A stretch of DNA of 64,000 bases from Endobacterium cereale (GCF_009617585.1 NZ_WIXI01000040.1:153107-217106); one strand, 5' to 3'; counted from the first letter of the stretch, positions 34,014 to 43,806 are shown. The notes: generated by a model from the sequence alone, not told the origin. Program-made: numbers and translations.

Positions 34014-35030
34014 TCAGGCACGCTCGTTATTGAACGGCACCGATCTGGCGGCGACGCGCATGGCCTTCGGTGTCGTTTCGAAACGCGACTGGAAAATTCG
34101 CGTGAAATGACTGGCGTTTGAAAAACCTGTCGCCAATGCAACTTCGGAGATCGGCAATACGGTCTGTTGCAACAGCTGGACGGCACGATCAAGGCTGATG
34201 TCGCGATAGAATTCCATGACGCTCATGCCGAGAGTTTCGGCAAAGATGCGGTTCAGCTGTCGTGCGCTGATATGTGCCCGATCGGCTATTTCTGCGAGCG
34301 TGAGCCTGTCGGCAAGATTGTTATGCATCAGTTCAACCGCCGCCAGCGCTGCGGGATGGTGAATGTTGTATTTCTGCTCAAGCCCCGCCTTTTGCGGTGC
34401 CTCCGACAACCTCGTTTCCGTATGCATGAACCAGTCGCTGACCTGCAAGGCCAGAACACGGCCATGGTTTTTCGAAATGATGTTGATCAGCAGGTCGAGC
34501 GTACCTGTGCCGCCGGCGGACGTATATCGATCCCGGTCGATGACATAGAGCGATTTTTCCAGATTGAAGTCCTGTGACATTTCCCTGAGCGACTCGAAAT
34601 GCTCCCAGTGGATCGTGAAGCGGCGATGCCGCATCAATCCGTATCGTGCCAGAATGGCGGGGGCTCCGGAAATTCCACCCAGAGGGACGTTCTGGCGCGC
34701 CAACCGCTTCAGATAACGCCCAAGCTCGACATTTTCGTACAGGATCGGATTGCCGCCAGCCACCAGGAAAACCATGTCGAAATCGACGGGTGCGCTTCGC
34801 ATCTCAATGACATCGAAGGCTATGCCAATTGAGGACTGTGCGCGGTCACCTTCGGCGGCGATGAAGGTGAAGTCATACAGCTTGGTCTTTGACAGAATGT
34901 TGGCCGCACGAAGCGGTTCTACCGTCGCGGCCAGGGATATCAGGGCGTAGCCGTCGACCAGAATGACGCCGATCCTGCGGATGCCGTGCTCTGAAAACAG
35001 TGTGCTTTGGTGATAGAGCTGTGTGCTCAT
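34014..35030 (-). CDS. GlxA-family AraC-type regulator
   Basis: A 338-residue regulator with an N-terminal DJ-1/PfpI-like domain (IGVILVDGYALISLAATVEPLRAAN, FLVAGGNPI, GGISGAPAILARYGLM) and a C-terminal AraC domain (LTLEIADRAHISARQLNRIF is read in the minus strand as LAEIADRAHISARQLNRIF, then PISEVALATGFSNASHFTRIFQSRF). The nucleophile position reads GISGAPA, without the cysteine seen in the other GlxA copy. It is divergent from an SDR gene. It is the second GbdR/CdhR-like regulator in the window and may sense a betaine or amino-acid derivative. Confidence 0.9.
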   Translation of the reverse strand: MSTQLYHQSTLFSEHGIRRIGVILVDGYALISLAATVEPLRAANILSKTKLYDFTFIAAEGDRAQSSIGIAFDVIEMRSAPVDFDMVFLVAGGNPILYENVELGRYLKRLARQNVPLGGISGAPAILARYGLMRHRRFTIHWEHFESLREMSQDFNLEKSLYVIDRDRYTSAGGTGTLDLLINIISKNHGRVLALQVSDWFMHTETRLSEAPQKAGLEQKYNIHHPAALAAVELMHNNLADRLTLAEIADRAHISARQLNRIFAETLGMSVMEFYRDISLDRAVQLLQQTVLPISEVALATGFSNASHFTRIFQSRFETTPKAMRVAARSVPFNNERA

Positions 35031-35087
35031 TGCTGATTTCCGGTTGTCCGATCAGTCGACGTCGCGGCATAGCTTATCAACTGATGC

Positions 35088-35118
35088 TTGACAAATTCAT
35101 GGTATCCAACTTGTATAC
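35088..35118 (+). promoter_or_regulatory. Promoter with GntR-like dyad over the -10 region
   Basis: TTGACA (35088-35093), an 18-base spacer and TGTATA (35112-35117) form a promoter-like pair upstream of the SDR. The -10 lies inside TTGTATAC (35111-35118), a GTATAC palindrome typical of FCD-type GntR operators, and a GntR gene sits just downstream of the SDR. Confidence 0.5.
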
Positions 35119-35150
35119 GGAAAGGATTGATGAGATCGGGATGTGATGGC

Positions 35151-35909
35151 ATGTATGATTTTAGCGGCAAGATCGTCGTGGTGACCGGCGGTGCCGGTGG
35201 TATCGGTGAATCAACAGCCAATGCCTTCGCACGCTCCGGGGCAAAGGTCATCATAATGGACCGCTCGCAAGAGGTTCTGGAGCAGGCGATGGCGCGGCTG
35301 TCGGACGTCGGTGATGTCACAAGCATGGCCGTTGACGTGGCAGACCGCGACGCTGTCGAGGCCGCTTTCAACCAGATTGCCGCGCTCGGTGGCACGGACG
35401 TTTTGGTCACCAGCGCCGCGATCGTCAAGACTGGACTGATCCTCGATTTCGACCCGCGGGACTGGGAGCGCATTCTGTCGGTCAACCTCACGGGTACCTT
35501 TAACTGCTGCCAGTTTGCCGGAAGGCAGATGGTGGCGAAAGGGGCAGGGCGCATCATTACGGTCAGCTCGGTCAATGGCCAGATCGCCAACACGGGCCGT
35601 GGGGCATATTCCTGCAGCAAGGGTGCGGTCGACATGCTGACGCGTCTTTTGGCTGCGGAACTGGGTGACAAGGGCGTGACCGCCAATGCAGTGGCGCCGA
35701 CCCCGGTCGATACACCTATGATCCTGCAGGTGCATGGCCCGAAGGACCGTGCGATATGGGATGCGCAAATCCCGGCCAAGCGCTACGCCAAGCCGGAAGA
35801 GGTCGCGGCGGCAATTCAGTTTCTGGCGACGCCTGAAGCGGCCTATATCAACGGGCACATTCTCAATATCGACGGCGGGTTCATGGCCTCGGGTGTCTTG
35901 ATCCGCTGA
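35151..35909 (+). CDS. SDR-family oxidoreductase
   Basis: A 252-residue classical SDR of the FabG-like type. Features are IVVVTGGAGGIGESTANAFARSG, the catalytic SSVN and YSCSKGAVDMLTRLLAAE, and the C-terminal YINGHILNIDGGFMASG. The usual NAG motif reads TSAAI, a tolerated variant. The start at 35151 gives a normal N-terminus (MYDFSGKIVVV). ATG 35130 with a closer AGGA is an alternative that adds 7 residues. It is followed after 128 bases by a GntR gene, so its regulation is probably local. The substrate is unknown. Confidence 0.87.
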   Translation: MYDFSGKIVVVTGGAGGIGESTANAFARSGAKVIIMDRSQEVLEQAMARLSDVGDVTSMAVDVADRDAVEAAFNQIAALGGTDVLVTSAAIVKTGLILDFDPRDWERILSVNLTGTFNCCQFAGRQMVAKGAGRIITVSSVNGQIANTGRGAYSCSKGAVDMLTRLLAAELGDKGVTANAVAPTPVDTPMILQVHGPKDRAIWDAQIPAKRYAKPEEVAAAIQFLATPEAAYINGHILNIDGGFMASGVLIR

Positions 35910-36037
35910 CGATCCCGCCGGATCGTGGCTGTGACCGGATCCCTTGCCGTGGGGCCGGTTGCTTGCCTTGCAAAATTCTTTGTACTACCACTTTTGCGAT
36001 AAGGTATTGCTTTGCCAGTTTATTTAAAGGCGGAAAC

Positions 36038-36754
36038 ATGAGCGAAAGAGATGCATGGAAAGTGGCGCGGGAGCTGCGTGAGGCCATATTGCGACTGGAA
36101 TTGCGTCCCGGTCGTAGCCTTGACGAAGCCGCTCTGGCGGAATCCCTTTCCGTATCTCGAACGCCCGTCCGCGAGGCGATCATCCAACTCATCGCCGATG
36201 GTCTGGTCGTGCGCGAGGGACGCTCTGCCAAGGTGGCGCCGCTGGATTTCGACGATCTTCCGAAACTCTACGATGCGCTGCTCGTTTCCAGCCGCGTCAT
36301 CCACCGGCTGGCTGCGCAAAACAGAACGGACGAGCATCTGGCGAATATCTCGAGCCAGATGAGCCTGTTCAAGAAAGAAGTCGCATCGGGAGAAGGAGTC
36401 GGTCGTTCGGAAACCAATTTTGCTTTCCACATGGCGATCGCGAATGCGGCGGACAACAGGCATTTCGCCGCTTTCTACGAGCAGAACCTGATCGGCTCCA
36501 TCCGCATCGCCAGAGCCTGTTTTGCCGGCAATACGCTGGATGACGAAAACGACATCAGAACACATCTGGAAGAAACTGTTCGTCAGCATGACCTTATCTT
36601 CGACGCCATTGTTGCGCGTGATGCCGACCGGGCGGATGAATATGCCACGCTTCACCACCGGCTGACCAAACAAAGGATAAAGCGCATCCTGTTTGCCGGG
36701 TCACCGGTGCTTGGTGATGATCTAGATCTCACCAGCGAATGGAACCTGCCCTGA
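36038..36754 (+). CDS. GntR-family (FCD) transcription regulator
   Basis: A 238-residue regulator with N-terminal wHTH (AREL-REAILRLELRPGRSLDEAALAE, then SLSVSRTPVREAIIQLIADGLVV) and an FCD domain with metal-type histidines in NFAFHMAIANAADNRHFAAF and ETVRQHDLIFDAI. The ATG at 36038 follows AAGGCGGA. Its last 33 bases overlap the end of the convergent LysR gene. Confidence 0.9.
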   Translation: MSERDAWKVARELREAILRLELRPGRSLDEAALAESLSVSRTPVREAIIQLIADGLVVREGRSAKVAPLDFDDLPKLYDALLVSSRVIHRLAAQNRTDEHLANISSQMSLFKKEVASGEGVGRSETNFAFHMAIANAADNRHFAAFYEQNLIGSIRIARACFAGNTLDDENDIRTHLEETVRQHDLIFDAIVARDADRADEYATLHHRLTKQRIKRILFAGSPVLGDDLDLTSEWNLP

Positions 36755-37615
36755 AAGCCACTCGATAAAGGTTGCTGCGGCGCGCGTGAGGCGCCGTTGC
36801 TGATTGGGTACGACATGCAGGGCGACCGGTAGAATGTCGCCTGCACCGAATGGTGCAACGAGCCGGCCGGATGCCAGATATGCAGTGGTGTACGACGACA
36901 TCGCAGCCGTGATGCCACCTCCGCTGGCGCAGATTTCCAAAGCTGTCGCGGCGTTGTCGACCTTTATCGGCGCTTGCAGCGGCGCAAGCATGATTTTTTT
37001 CTTCTGCGCCCACAAATCCAGCAATTGCATGCGGCCTTGGACGTGGATAAGGCGCGCCGTGTTCGCCCAGCTTGCTGTTGGTTCCCTACCGGCGTTTTCC
37101 GCGGTCTTTGGGTCGCACAGAAGCATAAGCCTTTCGCTGCCCAACCGAACAGAGCCAGTTGGCGGGTTCGCGACGCTGAGCGCCAATATGCTCAAATCTG
37201 CAAGCTCCACGTTCGGATCCGTCCAGATCGTGCTGTTGAGGCGAACCTCAAGCTGGGGGTGTGCGGCTGAGAACCCGTGTAGATTGCGGGCCAGCCAAAG
37301 AGCAACGAAACTCAATGGTGCCGAAACGGTCAGGCTGGTGTGAGCCCGGGTGCCTAACAGGCCCTGAGTAGCCATTTCTGCCCTGTCCAGAGCTTCTGCC
37401 ACGCCCGGCAGATAGGCCGCGCCGACCTCCGTCAGTTCCAGTCCGTTGCTGCGCCGGTGGAAAAGCGGGCGTGCAAAAAAGCGCTCGAGCGCGCGAACCC
37501 GCTGGCTGATGGCTGCCTGGGTACAGTTCAACTCCTCCGCTGCACGGGTAAAACTCAGATGTCGTGCGGCGGCCTCAAAAGCCTGAAGGTAATCCAGATG
37601 GGGCAGATTGCGCAT
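36722..37615 (-). CDS. LysR-family regulator (GcvA-like)
   Basis: A 297-residue GcvA-type LysR regulator. The HTH is LQAFEAAARHLSFTRAAEELNCTQAAISQRVRALERFFARPLF. The effector domain contains LTVSAPLSFVALWLARNL and the C-terminal ATFIEWLSGQ typical of GcvA relatives. It is divergent from soxB, and an AAGAA-N4-TTCTT dyad (37668-37681) lies in the 129-base gap. It is probably the activator of the sox operon. GcvA itself controls glycine cleavage, which fits a C1-metabolic regulon. Confidence 0.9.
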   Translation of the reverse strand: MRNLPHLDYLQAFEAAARHLSFTRAAEELNCTQAAISQRVRALERFFARPLFHRRSNGLELTEVGAAYLPGVAEALDRAEMATQGLLGTRAHTSLTVSAPLSFVALWLARNLHGFSAAHPQLEVRLNSTIWTDPNVELADLSILALSVANPPTGSVRLGSERLMLLCDPKTAENAGREPTASWANTARLIHVQGRMQLLDLWAQKKKIMLAPLQAPIKVDNAATALEICASGGGITAAMSSYTTAYLASGRLVAPFGAGDILPVALHVVPNQQRRLTRAAATFIEWLSGQVPFAGEI

Positions 37616-37667
37616 GGGTGATCCCGTTTGGGTTTCGCATCCATTACAAAAACGGGGTCACTGGGTA

Positions 37668-37681
37668 AAGAACCATTTCTT
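37668..37681. promoter_or_regulatory. Dyad in lysR-soxB intergenic gap
   Basis: AAGAA (37668-37672) and TTCTT (37677-37681) form a 5-bp inverted repeat with a 4-base spacer, 64 bases upstream of soxB. It is a candidate binding site for the divergent GcvA-like LysR. Confidence 0.35.
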
Positions 37682-37744
37682 GTTTCTGTGCGGGCAGAGG
37701 GCATTGTGTGACATGTCAAAGCCACATCAAGGCTCAGGAAAACA

Positions 37745-38986
37745 ATGCCCTTCTCTCTGTTGAAATATGGTCTCCGCTCGCGACATGTTCCGTATGGTGA
37801 CATTCCCAAAACGCCGGATTTGAAGCGCGCCTACGACGTCGTCATCATCGGCGGTGGCGGACATGGTCTTGCGGCCGCCTACTACCTTTCCAATGTCCAC
37901 GGCATCACCAATGTCGCCGTGTTGGAAAAGGGGTACCTCGCCGGCGGAAACACGGCCCGCAACACAACGACCATCCGCTCCAACTACATGACGCCGGAAT
38001 CGGTCGCCTTCTACAAGGAAGGTGTCGAGCTTTACGAAACCATGTCGCAGGATCTCGGTTTCAACATCATGTTTTCGCAGCGCGGCCAGCTGACGCTTGC
38101 CCATTCCGAAGCGACGCTGCGCAGCTTTCATCTTCGTGCCGAGATGGGCAAGTACATGGGCACGAAGATCGAAGTCGTCAACGTCCAGACGGTGCGTGAA
38201 CTATGCCCCGATCTCAATCTCGATATCGGCGGACAGCACGAAGTCCTTGGCGGCCTGTGGCATGCCGATGGCGCGACGGCACGTCATGACGCGGTTGCCT
38301 GGGGATATGCCAAGCACGCGGCGGCACGGGGCGTGGAGATCCACCAGCGCACGGAAGTTCTCGGCTTCGAAAAGTCCGGCGACCGCGTGACCGAGATTCG
38401 CACCAACCGCGGCACGATCTCCGCCGGTCAGGTGCTGCAGGCAGTCGGCGGTCTCAATGGTCAGGTTGCCGAAATGGCTGGCATCAAGCTGGCGATCCGG
38501 TGTTTTCCGCTGCAGGCCATGGTCACGCAACCGCTGAAGCCGTTCCTCAACACGCTGGTTTCCTCCGCCAATCTGCATACCTATCTGGTGCAGTCGTCGC
38601 GCGGCGAAATCGTCATCGGTGGCGGTTCCGATCCGTACCAGCTTGCCTCGACCCGCTCGACGCTCGACCAGAAGGAGCATCTTGCCGAAGGCGCCCTGCA
38701 TCTCTTCCCGTTCCTGCATAAGGTCAAGCTGCTGCGCCAGTGGGCCGGCATTACCGACATGACTCCAGATTATAGCCCGATCATGGGTGCGTCTCCGCTG
38801 ACCAATTACTGGCTCGATTGCGGCTGGGGGACCTGGGGTTTCAAGGCGACGCCGGTGGCCGGCAAGCGAATGGCCGAAACTATCGCCACCGGGCGGGTGC
38901 CGGATATCCTCAAGCCTTTCGACATGCGCCGTTTCGACAATTTTGCCCTTCTCAACGAGATGGGCGCGACAGCCGCCAGCCATTGA
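37745..38986 (+). CDS. soxB: Sarcosine oxidase beta subunit
   Basis: A 413-residue flavoprotein, full length for the heterotetrameric enzyme's beta subunit. The FAD motif is YDVVIIGGGGHGLAAAYYL, followed by GGNTARNTTTIRSNY. LWHADGATARHD places a histidine at residue 173, at or next to the position reported to hold FMN covalently in this subunit. The C-terminal PDYSPIMG and CGWGTWGFKATPVAGKRMAE are characteristic. This subunit oxidises the N-methyl group of sarcosine or a similar amino acid. It leads the six-gene block soxB-soxD-soxA-soxG-folD-purU. Confidence 0.93.
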   Translation: MPFSLLKYGLRSRHVPYGDIPKTPDLKRAYDVVIIGGGGHGLAAAYYLSNVHGITNVAVLEKGYLAGGNTARNTTTIRSNYMTPESVAFYKEGVELYETMSQDLGFNIMFSQRGQLTLAHSEATLRSFHLRAEMGKYMGTKIEVVNVQTVRELCPDLNLDIGGQHEVLGGLWHADGATARHDAVAWGYAKHAAARGVEIHQRTEVLGFEKSGDRVTEIRTNRGTISAGQVLQAVGGLNGQVAEMAGIKLAIRCFPLQAMVTQPLKPFLNTLVSSANLHTYLVQSSRGEIVIGGGSDPYQLASTRSTLDQKEHLAEGALHLFPFLHKVKLLRQWAGITDMTPDYSPIMGASPLTNYWLDCGWGTWGFKATPVAGKRMAETIATGRVPDILKPFDMRRFDNFALLNEMGATAASH

Positions 38987-38996
38987 CGAGGCCCTC

Positions 38997-39248
38997 ATGA
39001 AAATCCTGACCTGCCCGGTAAACGGGCCTCGCAACATCACCGAATTCCAGTATCTGGGGCCTGTTCGGGGCGCCGATGCCGAAAATCCCGATCAGCTGAT
39101 CGAGTCGCTTTTCTACGCGGAAAATCCGCTCGGTATCCTCAAGGAATGGTGGCGGCACACGCCGTCCAACACGATCCTGATCGCAGAACGCCACACGGTG
39201 ACAGACCAGATCATCGCCACCTATCTTCCCAATCGAAAGCCTGCCTGA
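38997..39248 (+). CDS. soxD: Sarcosine oxidase delta subunit, divergent
   Basis: An 83-residue small subunit between soxB and soxA. Position, size and motifs (FYAENPLGILKEWWRH near residue 45, then the C-terminal AERHTVTDQIIATY) identify it as SoxD. However the zinc-binding start normally reads CPYCG and here reads CPVNG, and the matching His/Cys pair near the middle is also missing (WWRHTPSNT). It has a single cysteine, so zinc binding is unlikely. The ATG at 38997 lies 10 bases after the soxB stop. Confidence 0.85.
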   Translation: MKILTCPVNGPRNITEFQYLGPVRGADAENPDQLIESLFYAENPLGILKEWWRHTPSNTILIAERHTVTDQIIATYLPNRKPA

Positions 39249-39249
39249 C

Positions 39250-42144
39250 ATGACCGAACGGCTTCCATCTCCCTGGGGTTCGCGCATCGATCGCACCCGC
39301 AAGATCAGTTTCAGTTTCGATGGCCGCACCGTCGAGGGTTTCTCCGGCGACAGCATCGCATCCGCCATGGCGGGCGCCGGCCGCTGGATCCTCTCGCGTT
39401 CGTTCAAGTATCACCGCCCGCGCGGCGTGCTGACCATGGCCGGTCAGGATGCAAACACGCTGGTTCAGTTGCCGGATGAGCCGAATGTGCGCGCCGACCT
39501 GCGCGCGATTTCCGCCAACCTTGCTGTGACAGCACAGAATGTCAGCGGCACGGCCGAAAATGATCGAAACGCCATCCTCGACAAGTTCGGCCGCTTCATG
39601 CCGGTCGGTTTTTATTACCGCACCTTTTTCGGTCCGGGACAGAAAAGCTGGCTGAAATTCTGGGAGCCGATCATCCGCAAGTCAGCGGGTCTCGGCAAGG
39701 TCGACATCAAGGCCGAGCACGGCCATTACATTCGCGAAAACCTGCATGTTGACGTGCTGGTCGTTGGTGCGGGGCCGGCGGGGCTGTCCGCGGCCATCAA
39801 GGCGGCAGAAGCGGGTGCCGGCGTGCTGGTCGTCGATCTCAATCCCGAGACGGGCGGCGCGCTCACCTATGCGCGCTTCGATGTGGAGACGAGCGAAGCC
39901 GAAACGGCTCTCCAGTCGCTTCGCATGCAGGCGGCGGACCTCCCCAACATCCAGATCATGACCGGTGCGACATGCAACGGCTGGTTTGCCGACAACTTGA
40001 TTCCCGTGCTTCAGGACAACCGCCTCTACCGCGTCCGTGCCAAACAGGTGGTCGTCGCATCCGGCTCGCACGAGCAGCCGCTGGTGTTCCGCAACAACGA
40101 TCTGCCCGGCATCATGCTTTCCTCGGCGTCGCAGCGTCTCCTGCGCCATTACGGCGTCCGTCCGGGCAAACAGGCCGTGGTGTTCGCCGGCAACCGCGAT
40201 GGTTTCCTGACCGCGCTGGATCTGTTGGAGGCCGGGATCAATGTTGCTGCCGTGCTGTCACCGACCGGCGGTGCGGCCTGCGAGCCGCTCGTTCAGTTGC
40301 TTGCGCAAAAGGGTGTTTCCGTCGTTCGGGATGCGACCGTTCTAACGGCGCTCGGCACCAGCGGCAAGCGCCGCATTCGCGCCGTCACCTACAGCACTCC
40401 GCAACACGGCGAAAAGACGATCGATTGCGATCACATGGTGATGGCGACAGGATACACGCCGGGCTACCAGTTGCCGCTCAATTCCGGGGCAAAGCTTGGT
40501 TATGACGATGCGAGCCGCCAGTTCACGCTCAGCAATCTGCGCGACGATTTTCATCTTGCGGGTTCTGTCGCGGGTGTTTTCTCGCTGAATTCCGTCTTGC
40601 GCAGCGGTGAAATCGCCGGTGCTGCAGCTGCCAAGGCACTTGGTCATGACGTGATTGTCCCTGATGCGGTCGAAGATGCCGTAGCCGCCACGATGAACTA
40701 TGCGCAGGATCTGTCCGCGCATCCGAAAGGCCGTGATTTCATCGACTTCGATGAAGATCTTCAGGTCAAGGATATCAAGAACGCGGTTGCCGATGGCTAT
40801 AGCGAGCTTGAACTGGTCAAGCGGTATTCGACGGTCGGCATGGGTCCGTCACAGGGCCGGCATTCGGCGCTGGCAACAGCTCGTATCGTTGCCGGTTCGA
40901 CAGCCCGCAGTGTCGCCCAGGTCGGCATCACCACCTCACGCCCGCCATTCGGTCCGGAAAAGCTCGGCCTGCTTGCCGGTCCCAATCATGTCCTTTACCG
41001 CCACACGGCCATGCATGATGAACATGTGGCTGGCGGTGCGAAACTGACGCCGGTGGGTGCGTGGTGGCGTCCGTTCCATTACGCCGGCAAGGGTGATGTC
41101 GCCAAGGCGATCACCGATGAAGTAGCGCTGGTGCGCAACAAGGTCGGCATGCTCGATGTCTCGACACTCGGCAAGCTGGCCGTTCGCGGGCCGGATGCGG
41201 CAGCCTTTCTCGATCGCATCTACACGATGGCACATGCCAAGCAGCCTGTTGGCCGCGTACGCTATTGCCTGATGTTGAACGACATGGGGTCGGTCATTGA
41301 TGACGGTGTCGCCTTCCGCATCTCGGAAACCGAATTCTATGTGACCGCGACCACCGGTGCCGTCGCCAGGGTTTTCAGCGAAATGATGTTCCTGAATGCC
41401 AAATGGGGCATGCAGGTTGATATTCAGAACATTACCGCGGCCTTCGCAGCGATCAACGTCACCGGCCCCGCGGCACGAAAGGTTCTGGAAGCTCTGGAAG
41501 GCGATATCGACCTTTCGCCGGAAGGGTTTCCATATCTCAACGGGCGTGTCGGGACGATCGGTGGCTGCCCGGTGCGCATCATGCGTATCGGCTTCACCGG
41601 TGAACTCAGCTACGAACTGCATGTGCCGCAGTCCTATGGCGCAGCCTTGTGGCGCAAGCTTCTTGAGGTTGGCGCCCCGCACGGCCTGCGTCCCTATGGT
41701 CTGGAAGCTTCCCGTATCCTTCGCCTGGAAAAGGGCCACATCATCATCGGGCAGGATACCGACGCGCTGTCGACGCCGGAAGAACTGTCGATGGAATGGG
41801 CGATCTCCAAGACCAAGGCCCGTTATGTCGGCAAGACCGGGGTCGAGGCCCGCGCCAAACTCGAAACCAAGCGCAAGCTTTGCGGCTTCGAAATCACTGG
41901 CGACGAGGGCAAGCATCTCGGCGAATCCAATCTGGTTTTCCGCGATGGACGCCCGGCAGGTTTCATCACCTCGGCGTGTTATTCGCCGACGCTCGGAAAA
42001 TGGGTGGGGCTTGCCTATGTCGATCCGCGCGATACCGCGCCGGGCTCGACCATCGATATCAAGAGCTTCGGTGGACGGGATATCCAAGCGAGGACGGTGA
42101 AGGTTCCGTTCTACGATCCTGAAAGCAAGCGGCAGGAGATGTGA
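39250..42144 (+). CDS. soxA: Sarcosine oxidase alpha subunit
   Basis: A 964-residue alpha subunit. The N-terminal 2Fe-2S-ferredoxin-like domain without cluster cysteines (FSFDGRTVEGFSGDSIASAMAGAG) comes first, then an NAD+-binding domain (DVLVVGAGPAGLSAAIKAAEAGAGVLV, about residue 168). The C-terminal GcvT/folate domain runs from about residue 590 to the end, with GVAFRISETEFYVTATTG and RIGFTGELSYELHVP. This domain transfers the oxidised methyl to tetrahydrofolate, giving 5,10-methylene-THF. It starts 2 bases after soxD and ends 2 bases before soxG. Confidence 0.93.
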   Translation: MTERLPSPWGSRIDRTRKISFSFDGRTVEGFSGDSIASAMAGAGRWILSRSFKYHRPRGVLTMAGQDANTLVQLPDEPNVRADLRAISANLAVTAQNVSGTAENDRNAILDKFGRFMPVGFYYRTFFGPGQKSWLKFWEPIIRKSAGLGKVDIKAEHGHYIRENLHVDVLVVGAGPAGLSAAIKAAEAGAGVLVVDLNPETGGALTYARFDVETSEAETALQSLRMQAADLPNIQIMTGATCNGWFADNLIPVLQDNRLYRVRAKQVVVASGSHEQPLVFRNNDLPGIMLSSASQRLLRHYGVRPGKQAVVFAGNRDGFLTALDLLEAGINVAAVLSPTGGAACEPLVQLLAQKGVSVVRDATVLTALGTSGKRRIRAVTYSTPQHGEKTIDCDHMVMATGYTPGYQLPLNSGAKLGYDDASRQFTLSNLRDDFHLAGSVAGVFSLNSVLRSGEIAGAAAAKALGHDVIVPDAVEDAVAATMNYAQDLSAHPKGRDFIDFDEDLQVKDIKNAVADGYSELELVKRYSTVGMGPSQGRHSALATARIVAGSTARSVAQVGITTSRPPFGPEKLGLLAGPNHVLYRHTAMHDEHVAGGAKLTPVGAWWRPFHYAGKGDVAKAITDEVALVRNKVGMLDVSTLGKLAVRGPDAAAFLDRIYTMAHAKQPVGRVRYCLMLNDMGSVIDDGVAFRISETEFYVTATTGAVARVFSEMMFLNAKWGMQVDIQNITAAFAAINVTGPAARKVLEALEGDIDLSPEGFPYLNGRVGTIGGCPVRIMRIGFTGELSYELHVPQSYGAALWRKLLEVGAPHGLRPYGLEASRILRLEKGHIIIGQDTDALSTPEELSMEWAISKTKARYVGKTGVEARAKLETKRKLCGFEITGDEGKHLGESNLVFRDGRPAGFITSACYSPTLGKWVGLAYVDPRDTAPGSTIDIKSFGGRDIQARTVKVPFYDPESKRQEM

Positions 42145-42145
42145 C

Positions 42146-42817
42146 ATGAGTACCAGCGAACACACCAACACCACCGCCAATCCTGTGCCTGCCGATCTTT
42201 CGCCGCGTAGCGATCTTCTGGGCCATCGGCTTCCCCTGCGGCAGGATCTTCCCGGTGCAAAGGAAAACGTGGTTATCGAATGCACGCCGGGCGAACGTTT
42301 CGGCCTTCGTGGTCCCGGAACGATCGACTGGGTCGCGGCTCAGGGGCTCGCCGTTCCGGCTGCGGTCAACACCTCGGAACTCTCGCCATGCGGCACGATG
42401 GTGCTGCGTCTCGGACAGCAGGAGGTTCTACTGACCGCTCCGGTGGGTGATGGCGGCCAGAGGCTGCGTGACCTGCGGCAGGCATGGCACGACAGCACGA
42501 TGGCAGTGAAAGGTTACGACGCCTATCGAGACGAGGGATGGGCATGGTTCGTTGTTTCCGGCCCCGACGCCCCGGCACTGATGCGCCGCATCTCGATGGC
42601 CGATCTCGGGCCCAAAAACCTGGCCTTCAAGGACGTCGCGCAGACAAGGGGGCTTCATATGGACGTCGTGGTTGCCCGGCTGGATCGTTTCGGCGCGGTC
42701 TCCTACGACATCTTCCTTGATATCGCTTCGGCCAAGTTTGCGCTGGACGTGCTGGAGGAAACGGCTCGCAAGCTTGATGCCGGTTTCGGGATTTCGGCAC
42801 TGCGCGCTGCGGCCTGA
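42146..42817 (+). CDS. soxG: Sarcosine oxidase gamma subunit
   Basis: A 223-residue gamma subunit with a GcvT-like fold. Recognisable stretches are [40 protein letters not shown] and [36 protein letters not shown] precedes the ATG. Its stop codon is inside a GCGGCC-TGAA-GGCCGC hairpin. Completes the four-subunit enzyme. Confidence 0.9.
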   Translation: MSTSEHTNTTANPVPADLSPRSDLLGHRLPLRQDLPGAKENVVIECTPGERFGLRGPGTIDWVAAQGLAVPAAVNTSELSPCGTMVLRLGQQEVLLTAPVGDGGQRLRDLRQAWHDSTMAVKGYDAYRDEGWAWFVVSGPDAPALMRRISMADLGPKNLAFKDVAQTRGLHMDVVVARLDRFGAVSYDIFLDIASAKFALDVLEETARKLDAGFGISALRAAA

Positions 42818-42879
42818 AGGCCGCGCCAGTTCCACATGCCATGCGGGTTTCTCATCGGCCCGGGTCAGCAGACCCGGGC
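42809..42879 (+). promoter_or_regulatory. Tandem hairpins between soxG and folD
   Basis: GCGGCC-TGAA-GGCCGC (42809-42824) overlaps the soxG stop. A second hairpin, GCCCGGGT-N6-ACCCGGGC (42858-42879), has a perfect 8-bp stem. Neither is followed by a U-tract. Together they may separate soxBDAG expression from folD-purU by RNA processing or attenuation. Confidence 0.6.
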
Positions 42880-42915
42880 ACGGTTTCCTGCGATCCAGTG
42901 AAGGATGAAAAGCAG

Positions 42916-43806
42916 ATGGTTGCTGTAAAAATCGACGGAAAAGCCTTTGCAGAAGCGGTGCGGCGTGATGTGGCCGCGCATGTTGAAAGGCTGCAATCCG
43001 ATCACAGCATCACGCCCGGCCTTGCCGTGGTTCTGGTCGGTGAGGATCCGGCTTCCGAAGTCTATGTCCGCAACAAGGGCAAGCAGACGCGTGAATGCGG
43101 CATGGCAAGTTTCGAACACAAGCTGGAGGCAACGACATCCGAGGCCCAACTGCTTGACCTGGTCACCTCGCTGAATGCCGATCCCGATGTTCACGGCATT
43201 CTTGTCCAGCTTCCATTGCCCGCGCATATCGACAGCGACAAAGTCCTCAATGCCATCGATCCCGCAAAGGATGTCGACGGGTTCCATGTTTCCAATGTCG
43301 GCCTGCTGGCAACGGGACAGAAGGCGATGGTGCCATGCACGCCGCTTGGCTGCCTTATGCTGCTTCGCCATCATCACGGCAAGCTTGATGGCCTGAATGC
43401 CGTCGTGCTCGGCCGCTCCAATATCGTCGGAAAACCGATGGCGCAGCTCCTTCTGCGTGACAATTGTACAGTGACGATTGCCCATAGTCGCAGTCGTGAT
43501 CTGGAAAATATCGTGCGCTCGGCGGATATCGTCATCGCGGCCGTTGGACGGCCGGAAATTGTCACCGGTGCGTGGATCAAGTCGGGGGCGACCGTCATCG
43601 ATGTCGGCATCAATCGTGTCGAGCGGGATGGCAGGAAAAGGCTTGTCGGAGACGTACATTTCGACACTGCGGCAGAGGTCGCCGCCGCCATTACCCCGGT
43701 GCCCGGCGGTGTCGGGCCGATGACGATTGCCTGCCTTCTTGCCAATACGTTGATGGCCTGCTGCCGGGCGCTCGGCCTTCCCGAACCTTCCGGCCTGACC
43801 GCCTGA
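42916..43806 (+). CDS. folD: Bifunctional methylene-THF dehydrogenase/cyclohydrolase
   Basis: A 296-residue FolD. It has the catalytic region [15 protein letters not shown], the folate loop [23 protein letters not shown], the NADP motif [18 protein letters not shown] and the C-terminal [19 protein letters not shown]. It converts 5,10-methylene-THF, the product of the sarcosine oxidase, to 10-formyl-THF. The ATG at 42916 is preferred over an upstream frame. Together with purU it recycles folate for the sox enzyme. Confidence 0.95.
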   Translation: MVAVKIDGKAFAEAVRRDVAAHVERLQSDHSITPGLAVVLVGEDPASEVYVRNKGKQTRECGMASFEHKLEATTSEAQLLDLVTSLNADPDVHGILVQLPLPAHIDSDKVLNAIDPAKDVDGFHVSNVGLLATGQKAMVPCTPLGCLMLLRHHHGKLDGLNAVVLGRSNIVGKPMAQLLLRDNCTVTIAHSRSRDLENIVRSADIVIAAVGRPEIVTGAWIKSGATVIDVGINRVERDGRKRLVGDVHFDTAAEVAAAITPVPGGVGPMTIACLLANTLMACCRALGLPEPSGLTA

